From IMG/VR virus record IMGVR_UViG_3300042521_000473, positions 1-33,754 of that record: a stretch of 33,754 nt of DNA; one strand, written 5' to 3'. The DNA comes from a virus. A program made the position numbers and the translations under genes. Below are positions 7,431 through 16,606 of the stretch, piece after piece; the first letter of the stretch is position 1; each line of letters starts with the position of its first letter. The notes beneath the pieces are model-generated. The model was not told the DNA's origin, made no database searches, and saw only the letters and a program-made list of their open reading frames with translations.

Positions 7431-8315
7431 TCAGTCGTCCACTTCCTGCAGCAGGTAATCCAGCGACTGCTCCAGCTCGATGCGGTCGTCATCCTCCTTC
7501 AGAATGTACTCAGCGGGTCTGCCGTAGACGAGCTGGATTTCATCGGTGGTGACGAAATCAATGGCGCAGCGCACAATGTCGCCAGCGCGCACCTGCACGC
7601 CGGAGCGGTTGATCACTGCGGTCAGGTTGTAGAAGATCGTGTCAACCGTGGGATCAATGTCCTTGTCGGTCAGATACAATGCTAGATCAAACTCGCTGCC
7701 GATCTCCACCCGCTGGATCAGCTGCAGCAGCAACAGCGATGGCTCGGTGAACCCGATCGTGCGGTAGTTGAACTCGCACTCAATCCGCCCGGCGCCGCTG
7801 ATCAGCCCGGCGGACAGCTGCTGGCGGAAGCGGTCGCTCAGGCTGCTCGCGTCGATCGTCTGCCGGTCGGTGTTGAACTCATACCCCTCCACCGATCCCA
7901 GCAGGTTGAACTGCACATCGCGCACGCGCACGCTGATCGCCAACGGGTTGCCGGTGAACGCTGCCAGCGGGATCTCATTGGCGCGGACGTTGTTGACCGC
8001 ATCGGTGAAGGTCGGGAAGAATCGCAGGCCGCCCACGGCATTGACGTGCACGTAGGCCGTGAAGCTCTCTTCGGGTGGGTCGGTGCTCTCCAGGCCCCAC
8101 ACGGACGGCGGGAAGCACACCAGCCCCCGTGCATCGGCGGTGCTGATGTCCACCCGATCGCCGATCAGGATGTTGTTGATCGCCCCGTCGAATGACAGCC
8201 GGTTGAGCGACGTGTTCACGTCATCGGGGATGATCTGATCAGACACAATGCCGATGAAGGCCTTGGTGCCACGCCTCAGCTTGACGTTGCCTTTCGTGCC
8301 GAGGTAGTGCGTCAT
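7431..8315 (-). CDS. Tail-tube-like structural protein
   Basis: A 294-residue protein. The region around residues 140-275 resembles a phage tail-tube fold: VEGYEFNTDRQTIDASSLSDR, then GLISGAGRIECEF, a beta-rich part and a closing segment VRAGDIVRCAIDFVTTDEI. That order (domain label, loop, GSG-type strand, final strands) is seen in tube and tube-derived distal-tail proteins. The first half is beta-prone with no family recognised. The gene overlaps the 146-residue tube-like gene by TGATG and both lie between J and the long fibre. They may therefore form a distal-tail or baseplate hub rather than the main tube, which is encoded at 17481-18662. Confidence 0.55.
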   Translation of the reverse strand: MTHYLGTKGNVKLRRGTKAFIGIVSDQIIPDDVNTSLNRLSFDGAINNILIGDRVDISTADARGLVCFPPSVWGLESTDPPEESFTAYVHVNAVGGLRFFPTFTDAVNNVRANEIPLAAFTGNPLAISVRVRDVQFNLLGSVEGYEFNTDRQTIDASSLSDRFRQQLSAGLISGAGRIECEFNYRTIGFTEPSLLLLQLIQRVEIGSEFDLALYLTDKDIDPTVDTIFYNLTAVINRSGVQVRAGDIVRCAIDFVTTDEIQLVYGRPAEYILKEDDDRIELEQSLDYLLQEVDD

Positions 8316-8755
8316 CAGGCGGCCTGGTTAATGGCCTCGTCGAAGTCCCCGTCCATCGTGAACTGAATCGGCACCACCACCAGCTCACCCACCGCTGAGC
8401 CGATCACGGCGCTGGTGATGTAGGCGTACATCTTGATGTCGTCAAGGCCGCCGGTGTCTACGTCAAGCTCCAGGAATACCCGGTCTTGTTCAGTGATGGC
8501 GCCTTTTTTGTGGATCTTGGCCAGCAGTGCGGTGAACTGCGTTTTCTGTGCCGACTCGCCCGACTCCAGCCGGTAGTACATCAGCGTGGCGCTGCCGGTC
8601 GCTCCCTTCAGCGATGGGATGAACGACCGCGCATCGGCGCCTAGGTCGGTGGTGGGCAGCAGGTCAACATTGGTTTCCACAGACCAGTTCTGCACCTTCG
8701 CGACAGGCTTGCCGCTGAAGATCAGCCCCCCGGTTCGGCCTGTGTAGAAACCCAT
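8315..8755 (-). CDS. Small tail-tube-like protein
   Basis: A 146-residue protein. NWSVETNVDLLPTTDLGADA is followed by FIPSLKGATGSATLMYYRLE and a final strand (VVPIQFTMDGDFDEA), which is the usual pattern of a short tail-tube domain. It starts at an ATG with an AGGAGG site about ten bases upstream, just past the end of J, and is coupled by TGATG to the next gene. Because the main tube is encoded elsewhere, this copy is more likely a specialised ring near the tail tip. The fold is inferred from motif order only. Confidence 0.55.
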   Translation of the reverse strand: MGFYTGRTGGLIFSGKPVAKVQNWSVETNVDLLPTTDLGADARSFIPSLKGATGSATLMYYRLESGESAQKTQFTALLAKIHKKGAITEQDRVFLELDVDTGGLDDIKMYAYITSAVIGSAVGELVVVPIQFTMDGDFDEAINQAA

Positions 8756-8785
8756 CAGCTGGCGCCCTCCTGCATCTCAGGCTAC

Positions 8786-11716
8786 TCACCGCACGCTGAA
8801 CAGCGCATCGGTGAAGTCTGCCACCCGGCTGAGCAGCTCACCGCCCACTGTCTCGCAGGGGTGCTCCAGCGCCTTGACCGTCACCTCACCTTCCTCGCTC
8901 ATCGTCACCTCAGTCACCCGGAACACCCGTTTGCGATCAGCCGCGGCGCCCAACACGAACATGGCGCCCACGTCATCGCTCAGGGCGCTGGCCTTGCCGT
9001 CCGTCACCGTCACACTGGCCAGTGAGCGGACGTTGCCGCCGCTGCGATACACCAGCGCGGCGTAGGTGCCATCGCGCAGCTGATCACTCAGCGGGGCATT
9101 GAGCACGCCGCCAGGCATCACCACGCCAGCTGTCATCCGGTCCCAGGTGTTCAGGCCCACGTCCACGTAGATGTAGGCGCCCGGGCTCACCGGTGTGTCG
9201 GTGGGGACGGTTTGGAACTCGATGCCGCGCCGCACCCATCGCCGCTGATTGCACAGCAGCTTGCCGTAGAGGATCGCCTGCTCGCGCTGGGTGACGAACT
9301 GCGAAAGGTCGAACGTCTGGCGGATCGCTGCATCCTCGACGGCATCGCGCAGCTGCACATCCACGCTGGCATTGCGCGGGAACACGTCATCTTCCTCTGT
9401 CTCCCGGTAGATCACCGAAGCGATCAGGTCCTGAACACTGGCGCCGTAGTCGAGGAACTCTTCGCGGTAGGTGCCCTCCAGGATGTTGCCGGTGGTGAAC
9501 AGCGCCGAGATGCCCACGCGGCGATTGGCGCGCCCGCTGCTGTTGACCGGCACTGCCGGCACCAAGGTCTCCTTCCCGCCGATCTTGCCGAACTCCAGCA
9601 GCGAGTAAGGCGCCGCCTCGGCCCAGAACTGCCGCCAGGATCCGACCTCAGCAATCAGCGGGTCCATGAACAGCTGGCACCCGAGACCGCTGTTCTGGCA
9701 GAACCGCTTGCTCAGGGCCAGGCTGCCCCAGTCCACGCCGGATGGCTTGGCATACCGGCCGATGCCGTTTTCTTCGTCCAGCACGGTATCCGCGAAAATG
9801 TCCGGCGCCCAGCTGGTGCTGTCTGCACTCTTGCTGTAGGTGCCATCGTCGTTCACCACCCAGGAATCCTTGCCCTCGGTGACGAACGCCGAGATGCTGC
9901 GCAGATCCTGCACGCCCCGGCCGCTGAACACCCCGAAAGCCAGCGTGCTCATCCGGCTGTACTTGCCCTCGGTCGATCCCAGCTGCTGCTCTGTGACGGC
10001 TGTGATCTGGAACTCTGGGCCCGCCTCGAAGCTGAACTGGATGTCGGTGTCGCTGCGGACGCTGAACAGATCCCACTCATTGGTGAGCACCGGCCCGCGA
10101 TCCTTCAACGCCGAGCCGATGTCCTTCAGGTTGCCCACCCACCGAAACTGATTGCCACCGTGCGCAAAGCTCTCGCCCTTGCCGCTGTTCTCGATCAGGG
10201 CCACTTGCTGCTGACCGTTCTGCGCCCGCTCTGCCGCCAGATCGCTGATCGGCTGAAACTCGAACTCCCACTTTTGACCGCTGCTGCCGGCGCGGAAATC
10301 CAGGCTGATGAAGTGATCCAGATCGGCGGATCTGCGGCAGGCGATGATCAGCGGCAGCAGGTCCTGGGTGGCCCGGCTGAGCGGTCGATACAACACCCGG
10401 AAGAACGACATTCGGGCCTTGATGCCGTTGTCGCTGGCCTTGTAACCCTCGGGCTCGCTGTCGCCGTACTTTTTTTGCCGGCCCTGGATGCGGCGGAACA
10501 GCTTGACCCGCATTGAGAACGACACCAGATCACAGGCCGTCACGGTCTGGTATGCGGCGCTGTCGGCCTTCACCAGCGCTTTGGTGTAGAAGTTGTCATC
10601 CTTGCTGCCATCGCCCGGCGCCTCGCGGTCGTCATAGGCCGTTGACGGTGTACGGCCGGCGGCGACGCAACGGAACGTGGCCCGCACCTCGTTGTCATCA
10701 AGGTTGGTGTTGTCGGTGATGCTGAGCAGGGCGAATCGGGCTGTGCCCAGCTGATAGGTGCTGCCCCGGTCCAAGCTGCTCACCAGCTGGTAACGCTGCT
10801 CCTGCGCGGCCTCTTCGGCGATGCTGGTTTTCCTGTCTTGGGTCTTGGCGAACACCAGCGTGATTTCCGAGCCGACCGTGTAGACGCCCGTGCCGCCCGT
10901 GCCCCAGCCGTTGGCGGTGAGGGTGATGCCGTTGCCGGCGGTCACGATTTCGCCCTTGCTGTCGCGCTCCTGCAGCTGGACGTTGATCGGGATCGGATTA
11001 AATACCCCGCAGCTGGTCAGGCTGGAGGGGCTGAATGCCTGGCTGTAGCCGCTGCGGCGGGTGGCACCATCGATGATCCGGCACACGTCATCGCCCGGCG
11101 CGGCGCCCTCGCGGGAGGGGTCGCTGTCATCGCCGATCTGCCGCTGATTGAATCTGGCGTTGCCGTTTGAGTTGTAGTAGAGCCAGGTTTTCGATGCGGC
11201 GAACTCCCTCAGCGGAAGCTGGCCAAAGGCCACCCGGTCCCAGTCGATCCGCTGAATCCTGGCGGCGCCGGCCACTAGCAGCAGCTGCATGAACTGCGAG
11301 CTGCCGTAGCTGCGGACGCTGCTCCACACCAGCGACGTGGCGACGCGCACGCCGCCGCGTGGGTTCTGCGCGGTGTTGGTGTAAATCAGGTTCAGCGGCT
11401 CGCCGTACTGGGCCAGCTCCTGGGAGGAGTTGAACCCGAAGCGTGGGGCGAAGCGCTGCTCGCGGGTCTGGCGCGGGCTGCGGCCGGCGCTCGGCACCGA
11501 TGGCCGCAGCAGCAGGGCGCTGGCCACCTGGAACAGGATGCCCACCACCGTGAGCACGATGGATGCGGTGAGGGGGTTGCAGCGGATCTCCGCCTGCTGA
11601 TCTTCGATGCTGGGGCTGTAATCCTTCTGCTGGGCCGCGATGAAGTCCAGGTAGTCCTCACGGCTGACGCCCAGCTGCTCAATCAGCTGGTACTCATAGG
11701 GCAGCAGGCGTCTCAT
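8786..11716 (-). CDS. Tail-tip / host-specificity protein, J-like
   Basis: A 976-residue protein in the position of lambda J, directly after M-, L- and K-like genes and downstream of the tape measure. Near the N-terminus there is one hydrophobic segment (about residues 48-68, LTASIVLTVVGILFQVASAL) followed by a proline/arginine-rich stretch. The small protein I that precedes J in lambda may be fused here, or the segment may interact with the tail during assembly. The middle and C-terminal parts hold long beta-rich regions with blocks typical of J proteins: SLVWSSVRSYGSSQFMQLLLV, QLFMDPLIAEVGSWRQFWAEA and a later RVTEVTMSEEGEVTVKALEH. The ATG at 11716 gives an ATGA overlap with the K-like gene and is preferred to the upstream in-frame start at 11731. 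The protein probably contacts the host receptor. Confidence 0.75.
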   Translation of the reverse strand: MRRLLPYEYQLIEQLGVSREDYLDFIAAQQKDYSPSIEDQQAEIRCNPLTASIVLTVVGILFQVASALLLRPSVPSAGRSPRQTREQRFAPRFGFNSSQELAQYGEPLNLIYTNTAQNPRGGVRVATSLVWSSVRSYGSSQFMQLLLVAGAARIQRIDWDRVAFGQLPLREFAASKTWLYYNSNGNARFNQRQIGDDSDPSREGAAPGDDVCRIIDGATRRSGYSQAFSPSSLTSCGVFNPIPINVQLQERDSKGEIVTAGNGITLTANGWGTGGTGVYTVGSEITLVFAKTQDRKTSIAEEAAQEQRYQLVSSLDRGSTYQLGTARFALLSITDNTNLDDNEVRATFRCVAAGRTPSTAYDDREAPGDGSKDDNFYTKALVKADSAAYQTVTACDLVSFSMRVKLFRRIQGRQKKYGDSEPEGYKASDNGIKARMSFFRVLYRPLSRATQDLLPLIIACRRSADLDHFISLDFRAGSSGQKWEFEFQPISDLAAERAQNGQQQVALIENSGKGESFAHGGNQFRWVGNLKDIGSALKDRGPVLTNEWDLFSVRSDTDIQFSFEAGPEFQITAVTEQQLGSTEGKYSRMSTLAFGVFSGRGVQDLRSISAFVTEGKDSWVVNDDGTYSKSADSTSWAPDIFADTVLDEENGIGRYAKPSGVDWGSLALSKRFCQNSGLGCQLFMDPLIAEVGSWRQFWAEAAPYSLLEFGKIGGKETLVPAVPVNSSGRANRRVGISALFTTGNILEGTYREEFLDYGASVQDLIASVIYRETEEDDVFPRNASVDVQLRDAVEDAAIRQTFDLSQFVTQREQAILYGKLLCNQRRWVRRGIEFQTVPTDTPVSPGAYIYVDVGLNTWDRMTAGVVMPGGVLNAPLSDQLRDGTYAALVYRSGGNVRSLASVTVTDGKASALSDDVGAMFVLGAAADRKRVFRVTEVTMSEEGEVTVKALEHPCETVGGELLSRVADFTDALFSVR

Positions 11717-12084
11717 CGCAGCCGATAACACTGGCCGGCGCCCTGCGGCAACGGCGTCATTACCACAGTCTGTCCAGGGGCGATGAACACCACCCCGCCA
11801 TCCACCGCCACGCCCAGCGCCGCTGCAGCGCCGGCCAGCAGGATCGGGTCGCCCGGCAGGGCCGCGGCCACGGGATCGGCCATCATGCCCAGCAGGCGCC
11901 GCAGGTGGAGCAGCCCGAACGTCTCAGCCGTGTGCTCGCGGTAGACCCACTCGAACTGCGCCGCGTGATCCGGCAGGCCCAGCCGCCGCCGTACCGCGCA
12001 GACCAGCTGGAAGCAGTCCGTGCAGCCGCTGCCATCACCAGGCCGGCAGCCCCACCGATACGACAGGCCGATCAGATCGTTCAT
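11713..12084 (-). CDS. K-like tail assembly protein with NlpC/P60-like fold, probably inactive
   Basis: A 123-residue protein. GLSYRWGCRPGDGSGCTDCFQL resembles the NlpC/P60 start (GxxYxWGG ... DCSGL), with a candidate Cys in TDCFQL. In active enzymes a His-containing strand (HVG-V/I-x-L) follows; here the aligned segment reads ALGVAVDGGVVFIAPGQ, with no His. It may therefore keep only a structural role. The gene lies between the L-like gene and J with ATGA overlaps on both sides, exactly where lambda encodes K, a tail-tip assembly protein whose NlpC domain can act during DNA entry. The size is about that of a lone NlpC domain; no JAMM-type domain is present. Confidence 0.6.
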   Translation of the reverse strand: MNDLIGLSYRWGCRPGDGSGCTDCFQLVCAVRRRLGLPDHAAQFEWVYREHTAETFGLLHLRRLLGMMADPVAAALPGDPILLAGAAAALGVAVDGGVVFIAPGQTVVMTPLPQGAGQCYRLR

Positions 12085-12545
12085 CTCAGGTAGAGCTCCG
12101 CATTGAGCGGCAGGATGCCCACGTTGTCGCTGGTCAGCGTGCGCGCCGGGAAGTTGGTGCCGACCGAATCCATCGCCGATCGAAACCGCAGCTCCACGGT
12201 GTCATCGTTGAACCCGGCGCCCGAGCCCACGTAATAGTCCTCGTACTGATTGGCGATGGCGCCGGTGGCGTTGAGCCAGAGGGTGGTCAGGGTCAGCTCG
12301 CTTAGGCGGTTGCCGTCGCCTTCCTCCACCAGCCGCAGCACTACCTCCAGGTTGGGGAACAGCACCTGCACGGTCTCATTGTCGCCGCCCAGGCTGGCCA
12401 TCGCGCCGCTCACCTGGAACGGAGCGAAGTCGTACTTGTCGCCTAGGTAGGTGTACTCCTGGCCGATGAAGTAGTTCTGGTAGCGATGCCGCGTGCCGCC
12501 GCTGGTGCGCAGGTTGAACAGCTGAGCGATGCGGATCGTGCTCAT
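12081..12545 (-). CDS. L-like minor tail protein
   Basis: A 154-residue protein with MSTIRIAQLFNLRTSGGTRHRYQ at the N-terminus and beta-rich repeats after it (FEPFQ-like FAPFQVSGAMASLGG; LSELTLTTLWLNATG). The call rests mainly on order: it follows an M-like gene and precedes the K- and J-like genes, as in lambda, and size and beta content fit a tail-tip ring component. ATGA overlaps join it to both neighbours. Lambda L binds an iron-sulphur cluster; only a search could say whether this protein is truly homologous, and no Cys cluster is visible. Confidence 0.55.
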   Translation of the reverse strand: MSTIRIAQLFNLRTSGGTRHRYQNYFIGQEYTYLGDKYDFAPFQVSGAMASLGGDNETVQVLFPNLEVVLRLVEEGDGNRLSELTLTTLWLNATGAIANQYEDYYVGSGAGFNDDTVELRFRSAMDSVGTNFPARTLTSDNVGILPLNAELYLR

Positions 12546-12958
12546 ACGTTCAGCTCCGCCACCAGCTCCACGGTAATGCTGCTGATCTCATTGCCGGCCC
12601 ACTGAATCGATGGCGGGCCCGCGTACTCCCACAAGCAACCGTCAGGGGAGCGCAGCATCGAGCGCAGGCCAGGGCGCTGCGGGCTGCTGCTCTGGCCAGC
12701 AGTGGTGACGCCAGCAAACGTCTCAGGCGGCAGCTCGAAGCGATCGTCTTCATCGATGTTTTCGTAGTGCCGCACCACCTGCAGGATGTCCCGATCGCGG
12801 CGGTTGGCGAAGGTGAGGCGCAGCTGATAGCCGAACTTTTTGTTTCCGTATCGGCGCTTGACCGTCGTGCCCGCCATGGTGCGGAACGCCTTGACCGGGT
12901 AGGCGCCGAGCGTCATCTGCCGCTCGTTCGGTTTCAGGTCGGGGAAGGTCGCGGCCAT
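12542..12958 (-). CDS. M-like minor tail protein
   Basis: A 138-residue protein. FPDLKPNERQMTLGAYPVKAF near the start, KKFGYQLRLTFANRRDRDI in the middle and a closing strand (SSITVELVAEL) are typical of small phage minor tail proteins that cap the tape measure end. It overlaps the tape-measure stop by TGATG and the L-like gene by ATGA. Its position directly after the tape measure matches lambda M. Sequence recognition is weak, so the function rests on order and coupling. Confidence 0.6.
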   Translation of the reverse strand: MAATFPDLKPNERQMTLGAYPVKAFRTMAGTTVKRRYGNKKFGYQLRLTFANRRDRDILQVVRHYENIDEDDRFELPPETFAGVTTAGQSSSPQRPGLRSMLRSPDGCLWEYAGPPSIQWAGNEISSITVELVAELNV

Positions 12959-15900
12959 CAGCGGATGCCCACCTTGCTGCGGGTTGCTGGGCTCTGCTGC
13001 AGTCTGTCCAGCGTCATGCTCATCCCGCGCCTGGCGCCATCGTTGGCGGCACGCTTGCGGGTTTCGGCCATCGCCGCCTCCAGCTGATCGCGGGAGACGT
13101 ACTCCACCCCGTTGATCGTGGTGGTCTCGAAGCTCATGGCCAACACCGGTGAGGGGTTGCTGCCGGCGGGCGATGCACCCATCAGCTCGCGCATCCGATC
13201 GCCACGGGCACCGTCCGGGGCCTGCAGCGCCACGGGGATGCGGCGGCCATCAGGCAGCGGCACATAGGCCTCATTCATCGAGCCCTCGCCGAACAGGGCC
13301 ACCTGAGGGGTGCTGGCGACGCCACCGCGGCTGTAGGCCTTCAGCGGCAGTGGGCCGGAAGGGGACATGATGCCGCCGTTGGCGAAGCCGGTAGTGGGGA
13401 AGCTGAGGGCGGGGCTGATCCCGCCAGCGCCGAATGGGCCGGTTGAGGATCCAGAGAACCCGCCACCCGCAGAGCTGCCGATCCCGGCGAACATCCGGGC
13501 GATGCCGATGGCGATGTACTGGGCAATCATCTTTTTCGCGGTGTCGATCAGCGCGCTGGCGATGCCCTGCAGGAAGTCGGCGAACACTTCTTTGGCGGAC
13601 TTGGTGCCGGCGATCATCTCCGCCACGCCGCTGGTCACAAGCGACGCGGCAGCATCAGCCGCCTGGCCAATGGCGGGGTACTTCTGCAGGATCTCGTCAA
13701 GCTCGCGCTTCTGCTGCTCCAGCACGTTGAACACCGCCGGCTCGGATGCCTGGCGGGTCAGGTCTTGCATCATGCGCTGACGCTCCGCCAGGATCTCATT
13801 CAGATCCTGTTCAGCCCTGAGCCGAGCCAGCGCCAGCTGTTGCTCCTTTTCGCGCTCCAGCCCTTCACGGATGGCGGCGGTTTCAGCCACGCCGCCGAGC
13901 CGGGCGATTTCCTCTTCAATCGCCTTCAGGCTCTGCAGTTTCTCTAGGTGCTGCTGAGTGATGTTGTCAATCTCGATTTCAAGCTCCAACCGGCGGCGCT
14001 GCTCATCGGTTGTGGCACCTAGCAGACTCCTTTCATTGTGAAGCTGCACAGCGGTCTTGGCTCGTTCTTCGTTGAACTCTTCGAGCTGTTTCTGTGCGGC
14101 GGCTTGCTGTTCGCGGAGTTGCTGCATTGCGGCCATGTTTTCTTCGTAGCCGGCGACTTGGGCTTGCGCCTGTTCAACAGCGCCAAACCCAACATTCTCC
14201 ATTGAGCCGCCAAAGAATGTGCTCAGCGCTTTCTGGCGATGTGGTCCCATCCGCTGCACGCCGCTCACGGCGCTGGTGCCGAATGAGTCGCGGGCGTTGC
14301 GATTGGCGCGAGGATTGCCGGCCAGCACGGTGGTATAGAGGTCCAACAGGCTGGCCCCCTGGGTGCTCATCCCTGCGCCCTTGAAGCGGTCTTGGAAATA
14401 CCGCACAACAGGCCCCATCACCTGCTCCTCAAATGACTGGCCGGGAGTGACGCCGTACTGCCGCCGCTCAGGCGCGCCGAACTGGATCAGGCCTTGGTAG
14501 TTACCGCCAGCGCCACCACGGATTGACGGGCTGAAGGTGCCGGCGGTCTCAAAACTGATGATCGTCGCCAGGTCGAGCGGGCTGACGCCGAGCTTTTGAG
14601 CCGCAGCCACCAGCGCCTTGCCGCGGCTGGAAAGCTCGAACCTTGGGGCCGCAGCAGCCCTGCCCCCCGTGCCAGCACCTGCTCCACCGCCGCCAGCAGC
14701 GCCGGGCAGTGCGGGGGCGGGTGGAGCACCGGGGAGGGTGCCGGGAGCCTGAGGCACAAATGGCGCGGCACCCGCCACAGGCCGACCTGTCGCCGTGTCG
14801 TAGGTGATCCCGCCCACGGTGTAGGTGTTCGGCACGCCTGCCGCCTGCAGCCGCTGCTGACCCGTCTGCATCGCGCTGACAGCTGCATCCCCCACATTGA
14901 TTCCCGCCGTGGCCAGGATTGCCATGAACGGGTTGGAGTAGTTGATCATGTTGGAGATGGTCTGCTGCCATCTCGACTGCACGAAATCAAACGCCGCAGA
15001 GAACACGTTGCCGATCGTGGTGGAAACGCTCTGCATCGCGCCCGCCAGCCACTGGCCGTCAACGCCGATGGCGCGCAGGGCCTCGCCAGCGCGGTCGCGT
15101 GCCCAGCCGAACATTGCCGCGAAGCTGTTGGCGATGTTCTGCACACCTTTGGCCAGGAACTGACCCATCGCCGTAGCCGCATCGGTGATGCGCTTAAACG
15201 ACGCCTGCGCGTCAGCGGCGATTGATCCCCAGAACAGCTTGAACCGCTCGGGGTAGGTGTTGACAAACTCCCTGAACGGCTCGATGAACTTGTAGGCCGC
15301 TGCCGTGGCCGCAATGATCCCGGCGGCGGCCAGTACCCAGGGATTGGCCAGCACGGCGAGGTTGAGGCCGGTCTGCGCTGCAGTGGCGGCGCCTGTTGAC
15401 GCGGCATAGGCCTGCATGGCCTTCGTTGCAGCGCTGATCCCGCCAATGGCGCTCATCGCCGTGGTCAGGCCGAGAACGGCAACACCGGCAACGGCCGCGG
15501 CGGCTCCAACCTGCTTGATCGGCTCTGGCAGTTTGCTGGTCTGCTCCAGTATTCCGGTTGCCGCCTTAGTGAGCGCGATGGTGGCTGGCAGCAGCGATTG
15601 CCCGAACTGAATTTGCAGCTCCTGCCCCGCAATCTGCAGGTTGCGGAACTGCTGAGCCGGGCCTTTCATCGCCTCAGCCAGCTTGGGGGCGCCGTCGCGC
15701 TCGATCCGCCCGAGAGCGGTCAGCACGATGTCGCCGGTGATCCTGCCCTCTTTCGCAAGCTCGCGGATCTGGCCGATCGGCACGCCCATCACTTCAGCGA
15801 TGCCCTGCACCACCGCCGGGGTCTGCTCAAACACGCTGTTCAGTTCTTCGCCGCGCAGGACGCCGGTGCCGAGCGCCTGGCTCAGCTGCAGAAACGCCGC

Positions 15901-16575
15901 GCTGGCCTCAGCCGACGTGGTGCCGCTCAGCTTCGCTGCCGTGTTGAATCCGTTGTAGACCGTGCTGATCTCCTCCAGCGTCAGCCCGACTGGCCGCAGC
16001 CTGGCGTAGATCTGGGCGAACTCTTGATTGGTCTGCGTCTGCGCAGTGCCGAACCTCTGCGCGGCTGCGGTAGCAGTGGCCTGCACCCGGCTGTAATCGT
16101 CAAGGCCCTGTGACAGCGACCTCAACCGCCGCTCTGACTCCTCACTCGCCACCACGGCGCCCAGCGATCCGCCGATGGCCCTGCCGGCGCCGATGGTGGC
16201 CAGGCTGCCGGCGAGGCCCGCTGCCAGCCTGCGGCCCAGTGAATCACCCGCCGCCGCTGCCGTCCCATCCAGCCCCCGCAGCTTCCCTTCCAGCTTCTGG
16301 ATCTCCGCCCCGTACCGCTGAAACTCCCTGCTGCCGATCTTGGCCTGCTCCTGCAGCCCACGGAATGCGCCAATGCTGCTGCGGATGCCGGCGATCGTGT
16401 TGTCGTTAGCGCGGGCGAACTGGAACGTCGCGGCCCGCAGGGTGCTGATCTCGCGCGCTGTGGTCTGGCTGTTCTTGCCCAGATCCTGCAGCGACTTCTT
16501 CACCCGGTCGATATTCCCGCCGCCCTTCACCTCGGCCGACAGCCGGATGGCGGTATCCAGGCTCATCCGGGCCAT
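12958..16575 (-). CDS. Tail tape measure protein with internal muralytic domain
   Basis: A 1205-residue protein, the longest in the window. Residues about 75-330 match the tape-measure N-domain (FAQIYARLRPVGLTLEEIS, QALGTGVLRGEELNSVFEQ, GRITGDIVLTALGRI). Two hydrophobic segments lie at about 355-380 and 405-430 (VAGVAVLGLTTAMSAIGG; WVLAAAGIIAATAAAY). Residues about 645-790 form a lysozyme-like domain with a probable catalytic Glu near residue 674 in SFETAGTF and a YQGLIQFG block near 692. A long coiled coil (about 800-930) and a hydrophobic C-terminal region follow. The protein sets tail length, and the muralytic domain would help open the cell wall at DNA entry. It lies 31 bases after the tail chaperone frame. 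Confidence 0.92.
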   Translation of the reverse strand: MARMSLDTAIRLSAEVKGGGNIDRVKKSLQDLGKNSQTTAREISTLRAATFQFARANDNTIAGIRSSIGAFRGLQEQAKIGSREFQRYGAEIQKLEGKLRGLDGTAAAAGDSLGRRLAAGLAGSLATIGAGRAIGGSLGAVVASEESERRLRSLSQGLDDYSRVQATATAAAQRFGTAQTQTNQEFAQIYARLRPVGLTLEEISTVYNGFNTAAKLSGTTSAEASAAFLQLSQALGTGVLRGEELNSVFEQTPAVVQGIAEVMGVPIGQIRELAKEGRITGDIVLTALGRIERDGAPKLAEAMKGPAQQFRNLQIAGQELQIQFGQSLLPATIALTKAATGILEQTSKLPEPIKQVGAAAAVAGVAVLGLTTAMSAIGGISAATKAMQAYAASTGAATAAQTGLNLAVLANPWVLAAAGIIAATAAAYKFIEPFREFVNTYPERFKLFWGSIAADAQASFKRITDAATAMGQFLAKGVQNIANSFAAMFGWARDRAGEALRAIGVDGQWLAGAMQSVSTTIGNVFSAAFDFVQSRWQQTISNMINYSNPFMAILATAGINVGDAAVSAMQTGQQRLQAAGVPNTYTVGGITYDTATGRPVAGAAPFVPQAPGTLPGAPPAPALPGAAGGGGAGAGTGGRAAAAPRFELSSRGKALVAAAQKLGVSPLDLATIISFETAGTFSPSIRGGAGGNYQGLIQFGAPERRQYGVTPGQSFEEQVMGPVVRYFQDRFKGAGMSTQGASLLDLYTTVLAGNPRANRNARDSFGTSAVSGVQRMGPHRQKALSTFFGGSMENVGFGAVEQAQAQVAGYEENMAAMQQLREQQAAAQKQLEEFNEERAKTAVQLHNERSLLGATTDEQRRRLELEIEIDNITQQHLEKLQSLKAIEEEIARLGGVAETAAIREGLEREKEQQLALARLRAEQDLNEILAERQRMMQDLTRQASEPAVFNVLEQQKRELDEILQKYPAIGQAADAAASLVTSGVAEMIAGTKSAKEVFADFLQGIASALIDTAKKMIAQYIAIGIARMFAGIGSSAGGGFSGSSTGPFGAGGISPALSFPTTGFANGGIMSPSGPLPLKAYSRGGVASTPQVALFGEGSMNEAYVPLPDGRRIPVALQAPDGARGDRMRELMGASPAGSNPSPVLAMSFETTTINGVEYVSRDQLEAAMAETRKRAANDGARRGMSMTLDRLQQSPATRSKVGIR

Positions 16576-16606
16576 GCTCTATTCGGCTGCCATTCCTGAG
16601 ATCAGC

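Noticed and set aside
9212-10516. 434-codon plus-strand frame opposite J
   Set aside because: It mirrors the well-supported J-like gene, and its translation (rich in Ala, Leu, His, Gln) has no recognisable domain.
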